A stretch of 64,000 nt of DNA from B18-G4 sp032250805 (GTDB lineage: Bacteria > Bacteroidota > Bacteroidia > Bacteroidales > B18-G4): contig JAVVEM010000009.1 in assembly GCA_032250805.1 (NCBI GenBank), positions 38,154 through 102,153 of the forward strand. The letters run 5' to 3'. Shown piece by piece: positions 34,845 through 43,370 of the stretch. Position 1 is the first letter of the stretch, and each line of letters opens with the position of its first letter. A program made the position numbers and the translations under genes. The notes under the pieces are model-generated. The model was not told the origin of the DNA. It saw only the letters and a list, made by a program, of their open reading frames with translations, and searched no databases.

Positions 34845-35693
34845 ATGCCTCAGTGTTTTTTTGCCAGCGACCTGCATGGCAAACCCTCACGATACGAAAA
34901 GCTGTTTGCCCTGATCAAAAAGGAAAAACCCGGTATGGTCCTGCTTGGTGGCGACCTGTTATCGCATGGCATGAGCCGGGAGATTGATTTTGATGATTTC
35001 TTTAAAGATTTCCTGCTGGCATCATTTCTGAACCTGAAAGAGGAAATGCAGGCAGATTACCCCAAAGTTTTACTTATCCTGGGTAACGATGATGCCCGGA
35101 TCACCGAACAGGACTTTAAAGATGCCGAACAGCTTGGTGTGTGGATATACATGCATGAAAGAAGGTTTGAACACAACGGTTTTTCATTTTACGGTTACGC
35201 GTACATCCCTCCTACGCCATTCCGCTTAAAAGACTGGGAACGCTATGATGTATCGCGCTATGCCGACCCGGGATGCATTCATCCTACTGAGGGATTTTTT
35301 ACTGTTGAACCTGAGGGTGACATCGAATACCAGACCATCAAAAATGATCTGGAAAAATTGGTGATCGATGAAACACTGGAAAGGGCGGTCTTTCTTTTCC
35401 ATTCTCCCCCCTATCAAACCAAGCTCGACCGTGCAGCCCTCGACGGCATGATGATCGATCATGTTCCACTTGATGTGCATGTTGGCAGTATTGCCATCAA
35501 GCGCTTTCTTGAAGAACGCAAACCCCTTTTAAGCCTTCATGGCCATATCCATGAGTCGTCGGGTATTACTGGTGCATGGATGGACAAGATAGGAAATACA
35601 ATAAGTTTTAATGCCGCCTGGGACGGGCCGGAGCTGTCGCTCATTTCATTTGACACAAACGATCCTGCCGGCGCAGAGCGCAGGATACTCTGA
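34845..35693 (+). CDS. Calcineurin-like metallophosphoesterase
   Basis: I choose the ATG at 34845 (MPQCFFASDLHGKPSRY), giving 282 residues; an upstream in-frame ATG lies inside the preceding gene. The five metal motifs are in order: SDLHG, LLGGDLLSHG, LGNDDAR (in place of GNHD), a His in LFHSPPYQTK and LSLHGHIHES. It is a metal-dependent phosphoesterase of unknown substrate, ten bases after the nucleotidyltransferase fusion. The Asp in GNDD replacing the usual His also occurs in some archaeal and bacterial relatives. Confidence 0.85.
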   Translation: MPQCFFASDLHGKPSRYEKLFALIKKEKPGMVLLGGDLLSHGMSREIDFDDFFKDFLLASFLNLKEEMQADYPKVLLILGNDDARITEQDFKDAEQLGVWIYMHERRFEHNGFSFYGYAYIPPTPFRLKDWERYDVSRYADPGCIHPTEGFFTVEPEGDIEYQTIKNDLEKLVIDETLERAVFLFHSPPYQTKLDRAALDGMMIDHVPLDVHVGSIAIKRFLEERKPLLSLHGHIHESSGITGAWMDKIGNTISFNAAWDGPELSLISFDTNDPAGAERRIL

Positions 35694-35701
35694 CGGGATT
35701 T

Positions 35702-36880
35702 TTACAATACACATTCCACTCCGTTTTTCTCCATATATCCTACACATATATTGCAATGGTCGCAGGGCGATTGGTGTGTATTGCTGTTTTTTACCTTTAG
35801 CAGGAAATCTGGTTCGGCGATCAAGGCTCTGCCCAGGGCGATCATGTCAAAGCCTGCCTCCATCACCTGCCCGATCCCTTCTGAAGATACCACACCACCA
35901 ACATAGACCAGGGGCATACGGGTACTCTTCCTGACCTGCCTGGCCTGGTCGATAAAGAAATTCTCCCTGAACTCATATTTTTTTATGATCGACCGGCCAA
36001 AAAAACGAAGCACAAGCTTCTGCAGGAAATCGTTTTCCGATTCAATCATTTCCTTCAAAGGTATTTCTCCCCGCATAAGGTAAAAGGGTGTGATGCTTGT
36101 AAAACCTCCGCTCAGAATAACTGCATCGACCCCGGCCAAACCGAGCATCTGCACCGCCTTAATGCATTCAGGAAGTGTAAAACCTTTGGCGAAATCATCA
36201 CTCAGGTTCAGTTTACACAGGATGGGATAATCATCGCCCAGCGATTTTCTTATCTCCCGGATAATCCAGATTGAGATGCGCATTCTGTTTTCGAGACTGC
36301 CACCAAATTCATCTTTACGCTTATTAATGGCCGACGATAAAAACTGGCTCAGCAGATAGCCATGACCCATATGCAGTTCAATGGCGTCGAATCCCGCCCC
36401 GGCAGCAATAACTGCTGCATTTACAAAGTCTGATATCGTTTGCCTGATATCATCATGAGTCATGGCCTTTGAAAAAGGCCTGCCTTTCACCAGGCCATAC
36501 TTATTCAGCGTAGCCGACGGGCCAAGGGGCCTTCGACTCTTAAAGCGTGTACTCCTTGTAAAATAGCCGCAGTGTGTTAGCTGGAGCGATATTTTCCCTT
36601 CCTGCTCATGTACGGTACCAGCCAGCCGTTGCAGATGCGGAACAGCATTTTCATCAATCACCATCTGGTCTTCGTGGGTAAGGCCATCCTCATTTACGGC
36701 TCCGTAAGCTACTGTGGTCAGTGCCACATTATTGGCAGCCATTCTGCCATGAAAAGCAAAAAGGCGCTCATCAGGGACCCCATTCCTGCTCATCCCTTCA
36801 TAGGTAGCCGTTTTTATAAACCTGTTCTTAAGTAACAGGCCGCGGAGTTTTATCGGTGTAAAAGCTTTTTCGAGGCTCAT
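35702..36880 (-). CDS. Old-yellow-enzyme family NADH:flavin oxidoreductase
   Basis: With the start set at 36880 (MSLEKAFTPIKLRGLLLKNR) the protein has 392 residues. An upstream ATG at 36949 adds 23 residues that do not resemble the family. The FMN barrel has FIKTATYEGMS, HCGYFTRS, a catalytic region DAIELHMGHGYLLSQFLSS near 165, and YVGGVVSSEGIGQVM plus DMIALGRALIAEPDF near the end. The C-terminus, CDHCNICVGYMEKNGVEC, has the cysteines that bind an iron-sulfur cluster in 2,4-dienoyl-CoA reductase relatives, but the second flavin domain is missing. Substrate unknown. It converges on the phosphoesterase gene with eight bases between. Confidence 0.83.
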   Translation of the reverse strand: MSLEKAFTPIKLRGLLLKNRFIKTATYEGMSRNGVPDERLFAFHGRMAANNVALTTVAYGAVNEDGLTHEDQMVIDENAVPHLQRLAGTVHEQEGKISLQLTHCGYFTRSTRFKSRRPLGPSATLNKYGLVKGRPFSKAMTHDDIRQTISDFVNAAVIAAGAGFDAIELHMGHGYLLSQFLSSAINKRKDEFGGSLENRMRISIWIIREIRKSLGDDYPILCKLNLSDDFAKGFTLPECIKAVQMLGLAGVDAVILSGGFTSITPFYLMRGEIPLKEMIESENDFLQKLVLRFFGRSIIKKYEFRENFFIDQARQVRKSTRMPLVYVGGVVSSEGIGQVMEAGFDMIALGRALIAEPDFLLKVKNSNTHQSPCDHCNICVGYMEKNGVECVL

Positions 36881-36994
36881 TTTTCCTATTACAGTATTTT
36901 TTTTAGAGGCAATGTTCTTTTCTCCCGGCGAAAAACACTGCCCACTCATTACTTTATAAATTTACAAATACTTTTTACTTAATTTTTCGTTAAA

Positions 36995-37028
36995 TTTGAT
37001 TAATGTCAAAAATTATCACATATATTTG
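36995..37028 (+). promoter_or_regulatory. Promoter of the trp leader (TTTG-N22-TATATTTG)
   Basis: TTTG at 36995-36998 and TATATTTG at 37021-37028 match the -33 and -7 elements of Bacteroidota promoters with 22 bases between. Transcription should start near 37034, four bases before the leader-peptide ATG. Confidence 0.75.
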
Positions 37029-37037
37029 CATTTACAT

Positions 37038-37103
37038 ATGGCAATAACGATAAATACATACAAATCCTGGTGGTGGCGTAATGAACTTCTGTTTATGACG
37101 TAA
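37038..37103 (+). CDS. Trp leader peptide of an attenuator (21 residues, three consecutive Trp codons)
   Basis: The frame ATG-GCA-ATA...TAA encodes MAITINTYKSWWWRNELLFM plus a final T. Three adjacent TGG codons lie at residues 11-13 (37068-37076). It starts right behind a good promoter, ends 33 bases before a perfect intrinsic terminator, and precedes a tryptophan synthase beta-type gene. These are the ingredients of ribosome-mediated transcription attenuation: when charged tRNA-Trp is scarce the ribosome stalls on WWW and termination is avoided. I could not find a convincing antiterminator pairing by eye, although TGACGT overlapping the leader stop can pair with part of the terminator's 3' arm. 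Confidence 0.75.
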   Translation: MAITINTYKSWWWRNELLFMT

Positions 37104-37136
37104 ACCGGTATTGTATTATTTGTCAGGAAAATAATG

Positions 37137-37168
37137 AAGACGTGTCGATTACGGCACGTCTTTTTTTT
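37137..37168 (+). terminator. Attenuator terminator upstream of trpB2
   Basis: Stem AAGACGTGTC / GGCACGTCTT (10 bp, one G-T pair) with loop GATTAC runs directly into TTTTTTG. It lies between the Trp-rich leader peptide and the trpB2 ATG at 37193, so it must be bypassed for expression. Confidence 0.85.
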
Positions 37169-37192
37169 GTTTAATCTAACACAAACCACATT

Positions 37193-38596
37193 ATGACGAA
37201 GATCAAAAAAGTTTTTCTGGATGAGCAGGAGATGCCGCAGCAGTGGTACAATATCCAGGCCGACATGCCCAATCCTGCCTTGCCCCCATTGCATCCTGCA
37301 ACAAAGGAGCCTATAGGTCCGCTTGACCTGGCCCCGCTGTTCCCGATGGCACTGATCGAGCAGGAAGTTTCACAGGAACAATATATCGACATCCCCGGAG
37401 AGGTGATGGATATTTATAAGATCTGGCGGCCAACACCACTGGTACGTGCATATGAATTTGAAAAATTGCTCGATACTCCCGCGAAGATCTATTATAAAAA
37501 TGAGAGTGTAAGCCCGGCAGGTTCACACAAACCCAATACCGCTGTTCCACAGGCGTACTATAATTACAGGGAAGGTGTGAAAAAGATCACAACAGAAACC
37601 GGTGCCGGTCAGTGGGGCAGCGCGCTTGCTTTTGCAACAAAATTCTTTGATATTGAACTGGAAGTGTACATGGTAAAAGTGAGTTTTCAGCAAAAGCCCT
37701 ATCGTCAGTTCATGATGAATACCTGGGGAGCCACCGTTTTCCCATCACCAGGCAATCGTACTGAAGCAGGCAAACGCATACTCGCCGAAGACCCTGATTC
37801 GCCGGGCAGCCTGGGAATTGCGATTTCCGAGGCGATAGAAGCTGCAGTAAAAGATGAAGGCAGCAAATATTCACTCGGCAGTGTACTTAATCACGTATTG
37901 CTACATCAAACCATCATAGGAGAAGAAGTACTCAGGCAGTTCGAAAAAACTGATGATTATCCTGATATAGTGATTGGATGCTTTGGTGGTGGCTCAAATT
38001 TTGCAGGCATAGCTTTCCCTTTTATCAGAAAAAACCTGTTGGACGGAAAGAGCAGCCGCATTATTGCTGTTGAGCCCAACTCATGCCCCAAGCTTACCAG
38101 GGGCAGATTTACCTACGATTTTGGCGATACTGCCGGGATGACGCCATTGATGCCCATGTACACGCTTGGCCATAATTTCATTCCTCCCAGCATCCATGCA
38201 GGCGGTTTACGTTATCACGGTGCAGGTCCAATTGTAAGCCAGTTGCTGAATGACAAGCTCATCGAAGCCAGAGCGGTTGGACAGATCGAATGCTTTGAGG
38301 CAGGTGTTGCCTTTGCCAGAACAGAAGGGATCATCCCCGCCCCCGAGACTACCCATGCCATAGCACAGGTAGTCAGGGAAGCAAAGCTGGCACGCGAAGA
38401 AGGCAAAGAAAAAACCATTGTGTTTAACCTTTCCGGCCATGGCCTGGTCGACATGGCTGCCTACGACCAGTATTTTGGAGGCAAACTTCAGGATTACAGC
38501 ATCAGCGATGAAGAAATCAATACGTCTTTAAATGGAATGGCTGTTATGGAGATCGACCAAAAAAAAGTGAGTGAAGCCACCATAGAGCGTTTCTGA
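37193..38596 (+). CDS. trpB2: Tryptophan synthase beta-like PLP enzyme (TrpB2 type)
   Basis: The 467-residue fold-type II PLP enzyme carries the cofactor lysine Lys113 in SPAGSHKPNTA. The substrate loop is TETGAGQWGSALA, where Gln-Trp-Gly is the TrpB2 hallmark, and the phosphate-binding loop is CFGGGSNFAGIAFPF. It is longer than TrpB1 (about 400) because of the N-terminal extension typical of TrpB2. It condenses indole or a related substrate with serine to give tryptophan. No trpA or other trp gene is nearby. Its own leader has a Trp-codon attenuator, which supports a true role in tryptophan supply. Confidence 0.93.
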   Translation: MTKIKKVFLDEQEMPQQWYNIQADMPNPALPPLHPATKEPIGPLDLAPLFPMALIEQEVSQEQYIDIPGEVMDIYKIWRPTPLVRAYEFEKLLDTPAKIYYKNESVSPAGSHKPNTAVPQAYYNYREGVKKITTETGAGQWGSALAFATKFFDIELEVYMVKVSFQQKPYRQFMMNTWGATVFPSPGNRTEAGKRILAEDPDSPGSLGIAISEAIEAAVKDEGSKYSLGSVLNHVLLHQTIIGEEVLRQFEKTDDYPDIVIGCFGGGSNFAGIAFPFIRKNLLDGKSSRIIAVEPNSCPKLTRGRFTYDFGDTAGMTPLMPMYTLGHNFIPPSIHAGGLRYHGAGPIVSQLLNDKLIEARAVGQIECFEAGVAFARTEGIIPAPETTHAIAQVVREAKLAREEGKEKTIVFNLSGHGLVDMAAYDQYFGGKLQDYSISDEEINTSLNGMAVMEIDQKKVSEATIERF

Positions 38597-38660
38597 AGTA
38601 AATACTGATTGAACAGTTGACGCTTTACCTGGACTGTCTTCTCAGTCTTGTCTGGTTTTA

Positions 38661-38697
38661 ATGGTGTTTCCAGCCGGTTTATGGCTGGAAACACCAT
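38661..38697 (+). terminator. Bidirectional terminator between trpB2 and the repeat protein
   Basis: A perfect 15-bp stem, ATGGTGTTTCCAGCC / GGCTGGAAACACCAT, closes a seven-base loop. T-rich sequence follows on the plus strand (GTTATTATTTTATTTTT). It lies between convergent genes and can serve both. Confidence 0.88.
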
Positions 38698-38773
38698 GTT
38701 ATTATTTTATTTTTACAAACTTTCGCGTGGCTGAGAAGCCCTGTTCATTTGTAAGCTGCAAAATATATACACC

Positions 38774-41230
38774 CTAATCAAGATCTTCAATCTGAATGTC
38801 GAAACCGTTTGCGGTCATCCCGGTCTCATGGTTCACTACGACCTGACCTGACTGGTTTAATATCCTTATCGTTGTCGTGCCTGCCGATACCGGTTTAATA
38901 TTGATATGCTCAGAAGCTGGATTAGGGAATAATTCAAAGCTCATCTCCTCCATGGCAACTTCATCTGTCCCATAATCTGTTTCCACTTCCAACAGGGCTC
39001 CGAACCATGGAAATTCCCTGAAGTTTTCGAATTCATGTATAAGCAGGTAATTATCTGATACCGGGTCCAGTTCAAATAGAACTCCGCTATTATATGTACC
39101 GCCATAATGTGTGGTTCCGTATATCTTTTCATTAGAAGCCTTCATCAATGAACTTAAGGGATAGGCTCCATCACCGGCAATATTAAAATCATGCACCTTT
39201 GTGCAAATATTTGTTATGGCATCATATACAAATATTGTCCCAACATCATTCAACCCGCCCTCAGAGCACATTCCGTAGAGGATATTATCATCATATTCCA
39301 GCAAAGTACCTGCGGGGGTTGCTCCTTTGTTGAGTCCGTCGAAATGCACCACTACGAAAAACGTTCCGCCGGTTGGATCATATTCAAAGAGTGTTCCGTA
39401 ACCAAACTGCCCTCCTTGTTCTGCCAGGGCATACAATTTGCCATTGGCGGCTTCAATAAGGCTACCGACGGGACGACTGCCTGATGCTGCATCCTGAAAA
39501 TCGGCCAGTTTGCTATATGTGCTGTTGCTAAGATTGAACCTATAAATGGCACCATGGCCCATAGCACCGCCCTGGTTGGTTAATCCGTAAAGAAAACCAT
39601 CGGAAGCCTGCACCGGCGGTCCTGACGGTTTTTTACCTTCCGAAGGTGTGATCAGGTCTTCCAGTACTGTAACAACTTTGCTATTCGCATCGAACCTGTA
39701 TATTGTCCCGGCGCCTACAGTACCACCAAATGGGGTAACACCGTAGAAAAATCCGTCATCAGCCTGCATCAGTCCACTGTAGGGGTTCCCTCCATAAGTA
39801 TAGATGTCGAACTCGTAAAGGCTTTCAAACTCACGGTCGGCCGGATTAATACGGTAGATGGTACCACCATGGTACTGGCCGCCCACATTGGTCGTACCAT
39901 AAACCCAACCGTCGGTTCCATGCATCAGGCCACTTATATTCATTGCACCTTCATCAGCCTGGTCAAAATCGAATCGTTTGGTAAAAACAGAAGTTGCTGC
40001 ATTATATTCAAACATGATCCCTTTATCGAATTTACCTCCCGAATAAGTTTGCCCGAACAAAGTACCGTTGGGGCCAATTGTGAGACTGCCATAGGGATAT
40101 CTTCCATAATCCTCTCCATAAAAATCGGTTAGTTTTATAATGTTGTTGGCCACAGGATCATATCGAAACAGTATGCCTTCATTTGCGACACCCCCTTCGG
40201 TTGTCATTCCATACAGGTAGCCCTGATGTTCTATCAGGCTGCCATTGGGATATTGGCCATTTATCCCGTCAAAGTTAATCCTGAGAACAAAAAGGTTCAG
40301 GTCAATATCATATTTGAATAAAATACCTTTTCCGTTCGCTCCTCCTGAACTGTTCATGCCATATAATTTACCATCCGAAGCCTGGAACAAGCGCCCATAG
40401 GGTTTGCCACCATGCCCTGCGGTGCTAAACTCATGAAGGAGGGTAAATATTCCTGTTCCTGTTTCATAACTATATATCACACCGTCGCCGCTTCCGCCTC
40501 CTGCATTGGTCATTCCATACAATAATCCATTTGATGCTCTGATGAGGCCATTTACAGGGTAAGCCCCATCAATCCATTCGAAGCATTTCACTGCCTCTAG
40601 TGTTCCACTATTGATGTCATAGGCAAAAAGGGTTCCATAATTACAGCCACCCCCGCCATCATTGGTAGTTCCATATAGACGGCCATCGTCGGCTTCCGTC
40701 AGCACTCCCGTAGGAGCACTCCCTGTTGTAGTTTCCTCAAAGTCGGCAAGATACTGAAAGTCACCTGTTGAAGGATCGTAAGAAAACAACTGCCCATCCT
40801 GGCTAAGGCCTCCATTCTGATTAAACCCATATATCAGCCCATCGGAAGCCTGCATCAGATAGCATGCGCCAGCTACAAAAGAATGTTGTACTACAGGATC
40901 ATAAAAATCATGTACGATGAAGTATTCAGAAGTACCAGGATCAAATTCATAAATAATGCTGCCGAACTGATCATAACCGCCATCTGCAATACCATAAAAT
41001 TTATTATTACCGGCCAGCAATACCTGGTGGCGTGATTTTTCGCCTTCATATTTTGTAAAGGCATGGACGGCAGAAAACTGTGTATTGCTGAGGTTAAGTT
41101 CATATACGAGGCCGGCGCCAGGTTTTCCGGCAAAAGGAAGTGTTCCCCAGAGTTTAGGCTGGGCTTCGGCTGGCAAAGCAATGACAATGGCCAGCAAAAA
41201 AATTGCGATGCTTCTTGTAAATGGATTCAT
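38774..41230 (-). CDS. Secreted tandem-repeat protein with a truncated T9SS sorting domain
   Basis: The 818-residue protein has a signal peptide (to about AEAQ, residue 24). About thirteen repeats of roughly 50 residues are built around LYGMTNxGGxxGxGxIFxYD, followed by a xxFDxxxGxxP linker, which looks like the GloVer-type tandem repeats of surface proteins. The last 80 residues start a type A T9SS sorting domain (FELFPNPASEHINI, then TIRILNQSGQVV). The frame stops at TAG (38776-38774) in the middle of that domain. The same frame continues 23 codons (GVYILQLTNEQGFSATRKFV and KIK) to TAA at 38702-38704, exactly the expected sorting-domain end. As written the product would lack the secretion signal. 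A consensus promoter lies just upstream. Confidence 0.85.
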   Translation of the reverse strand: MNPFTRSIAIFLLAIVIALPAEAQPKLWGTLPFAGKPGAGLVYELNLSNTQFSAVHAFTKYEGEKSRHQVLLAGNNKFYGIADGGYDQFGSIIYEFDPGTSEYFIVHDFYDPVVQHSFVAGACYLMQASDGLIYGFNQNGGLSQDGQLFSYDPSTGDFQYLADFEETTTGSAPTGVLTEADDGRLYGTTNDGGGGCNYGTLFAYDINSGTLEAVKCFEWIDGAYPVNGLIRASNGLLYGMTNAGGGSGDGVIYSYETGTGIFTLLHEFSTAGHGGKPYGRLFQASDGKLYGMNSSGGANGKGILFKYDIDLNLFVLRINFDGINGQYPNGSLIEHQGYLYGMTTEGGVANEGILFRYDPVANNIIKLTDFYGEDYGRYPYGSLTIGPNGTLFGQTYSGGKFDKGIMFEYNAATSVFTKRFDFDQADEGAMNISGLMHGTDGWVYGTTNVGGQYHGGTIYRINPADREFESLYEFDIYTYGGNPYSGLMQADDGFFYGVTPFGGTVGAGTIYRFDANSKVVTVLEDLITPSEGKKPSGPPVQASDGFLYGLTNQGGAMGHGAIYRFNLSNSTYSKLADFQDAASGSRPVGSLIEAANGKLYALAEQGGQFGYGTLFEYDPTGGTFFVVVHFDGLNKGATPAGTLLEYDDNILYGMCSEGGLNDVGTIFVYDAITNICTKVHDFNIAGDGAYPLSSLMKASNEKIYGTTHYGGTYNSGVLFELDPVSDNYLLIHEFENFREFPWFGALLEVETDYGTDEVAMEEMSFELFPNPASEHINIKPVSAGTTTIRILNQSGQVVVNHETGMTANGFDIQIEDLD

Positions 41231-41259
41231 TTGGTTTAAGTTTAAGGATCATGTCAAAC

Positions 41260-41291
41260 CAAAGATAAGACATACATTGACTTAAAGCAAA
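41260..41291 (-). promoter_or_regulatory. Consensus promoter of the tandem-repeat protein (TTTG-N20-TATCTTTG)
   Basis: On the minus strand TTTG (41291-41288) and TATCTTTG (41267-41260) are separated by exactly 20 bases, the best -33/-7 pair in the window. Transcription should start near 41254, about 24 bases before the ATG. Confidence 0.8.
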
Positions 41292-41341
41292 TGTATTCAT
41301 CGTTCCCTTGTTGAAATTTAAATATATAATTCTGGAAAATG

Positions 41342-43351
41342 CTAACTGGCAGCATATTCTTCTTTTGCCTTTTTCATGGCATTGTGATTTTCTTTCGCAG
41401 TAAATTGGTCCATACGACCATCAACGATATACATGTCGATTTCGCCTTTATTCTTGGCTTGTATCGCTCCGCGATAAGTACAGTGGAATTCATCTTTGAC
41501 CAGTTTATAGGTGCTTCCTGAAATGTTGACCAAACCGGGGATTCCGCTCGATTCCATTCTGCTTGCGATATTCACTGCATCGCCCCATATATCGTAGGCA
41601 AATTTATTTTTGCCTACAACTCCTGCAATTACAGGCCCGGTATGAATGCCAATCCGGAGCTCCCAAAAATCTTTTCCTTCGCGTTCTTTCTTAATTTTCA
41701 ATTGCTCCATAAACTCCCTTATCTCGAGGCCGGCTTTAACAACATCGACCGGGTTCGAGGTGTTGGCTGCAGGGATACCGCCGGCACACATATACGCATC
41801 GCCTATGGTTTTGATCTTTTCAATATTGTATTTATCAATGATCTTGTCGAAGGCAAGGAAACACAGATCGAGTTCAGCCACGAGTTCCTGTGGTGTAAGC
41901 TGTTCTGCAATCTTCGTAAATCCTTTAAAGTCGGTAAACAAAACCGTTACCATATCGTAGTGCTTTGGTGTGGCTGATCCCTTTTCCTTAAGTTCCTCAG
42001 CCGTTTCGGCCGGAAGAACATTCAGCAATAACTGGTCGGACCGGTCTTTCTCATACTCAATTATCCTTTTGGTCCTTCGAACATATCTGTATCTGTTCAG
42101 TATTCCGCCTGCCAGCAGAAGCATGAGAATCCCTGTAATGGCAACAGCATTACGCTGCAATTTCTGTCGTTGTATGGTAAGCTCTTTCAATTCCTTATCG
42201 ATGGTAAGAAGGTCGATCTGTCCCTGTTTTTTTTCGATTTCAAAATTCAGGGTGAGGGCCTGTAAACGCTTATCCATTTCGGCATTATATAAAGTATCCT
42301 TTATGTCGTTGTATAATTTCTGGTATTCAAAAGCCTTCGGATAATCGGGAATTTGCGCATAGGTTTGCGCGAGTCCGTTATAGGAATCCTGCAATACATA
42401 GCTGGCACCGATCTCCCTGGCATTTTGCATGGCAAGCATAAAATGTTCAATGGCCAGATCGGTATCGCCTTTTTGATTGTAGGTATCTGCCAGGCTCAGT
42501 GCAGCCTGAGCCATTTCGAGGCGGGCGTCATTTTTTTCGGCCAGTTCGAGGGCACTCTTCTGCAGCATAATGGCACGTTGAAAATTTTTCCGGTATGCAT
42601 ATACCCTTCCAAGGTTGAGCATGGCATAAGGCACGTTGCCCGTTTCTGATTTCTGATATGCCTCCAGTGATTTGGTAAAGTAATAGAATGCAGATTCATC
42701 ATCTTCCTTATCAAAGTAGATCTGTCCCATATTCACTGCCGAGGTGCCTATGGCATCATAATCGCCAAGCGCTTCACTGAGCGGCAATGCACGTGCATAA
42801 TAATCAAGGGCCATGTCGTGCGTAGCCCTTTTGCTATAGTAAACCGACCCGATATTTAGCAGGGCCGTAACGATGCGTAGCGAGTCATTCACTTCTTCCG
42901 ACACACGCAGTGATTCAAGGTAGTATTCAATGGCTTTATTGTTATCTCCTTCATTATAATATACCGCGCCCAGGTTATTCATCATATTTGAAATGCCTGT
43001 GCGGTCGCCTGTCGCTTCAAAATATTTCAGTGATTGCTGCCAGTTGATGGTTGCCTCGATATAATTGCCCTGAAAATAATATCCCATCCCGATACTTTTA
43101 TAGGCATAGGCCAGTGCAGTAGTATCATGTAATGTTTCTGCAAGCTTAAGTGCCTGCTGTCCATATCGCACTGCTATAGTTGGATCGCTGCGGTAGTAGC
43201 CCGAAGCAAGGCCGAGAAGGGCATCTATCCTTTGTGCATCGTCAATGGACTGATTGATAATATTTTCAAGACTGTCAACCTTTTCGTCGCCGGCAAATAC
43301 CGGCAACGAAAAGGCAGCAATAAAGATCAGGATATAGTGCTTGAAAGTCAT
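41342..43351 (-). CDS. TPR-containing adenylate/guanylate cyclase
   Basis: The 669-residue protein has a signal peptide (to about PVFAG), then seven to eight tetratricopeptide repeats from about 45 to 350 (GNYIEATINWQQSLKYFEATGD is one). A coiled segment and one transmembrane helix near 400-420 (AVAITGILMLLLAGGIL) follow. The C-terminal class III nucleotide cyclase domain has VTVLFTDFKGFTKIAEQL, with the first metal Asp, then KTIGDAYMCAGG, with the second Asp region, LRIGIHTGPVIAGVVG, and WGDAVNIASRMES. The TPRs are periplasmic and the cyclase cytoplasmic, so it is a transmembrane signalling protein making cAMP or cGMP. It starts 20 bp after the subtilase gene and may be co-transcribed with it. 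Confidence 0.92.
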   Translation of the reverse strand: MTFKHYILIFIAAFSLPVFAGDEKVDSLENIINQSIDDAQRIDALLGLASGYYRSDPTIAVRYGQQALKLAETLHDTTALAYAYKSIGMGYYFQGNYIEATINWQQSLKYFEATGDRTGISNMMNNLGAVYYNEGDNNKAIEYYLESLRVSEEVNDSLRIVTALLNIGSVYYSKRATHDMALDYYARALPLSEALGDYDAIGTSAVNMGQIYFDKEDDESAFYYFTKSLEAYQKSETGNVPYAMLNLGRVYAYRKNFQRAIMLQKSALELAEKNDARLEMAQAALSLADTYNQKGDTDLAIEHFMLAMQNAREIGASYVLQDSYNGLAQTYAQIPDYPKAFEYQKLYNDIKDTLYNAEMDKRLQALTLNFEIEKKQGQIDLLTIDKELKELTIQRQKLQRNAVAITGILMLLLAGGILNRYRYVRRTKRIIEYEKDRSDQLLLNVLPAETAEELKEKGSATPKHYDMVTVLFTDFKGFTKIAEQLTPQELVAELDLCFLAFDKIIDKYNIEKIKTIGDAYMCAGGIPAANTSNPVDVVKAGLEIREFMEQLKIKKEREGKDFWELRIGIHTGPVIAGVVGKNKFAYDIWGDAVNIASRMESSGIPGLVNISGSTYKLVKDEFHCTYRGAIQAKNKGEIDMYIVDGRMDQFTAKENHNAMKKAKEEYAAS

Positions 43352-43370
43352 TCCCTCTAAATCCTTTACG

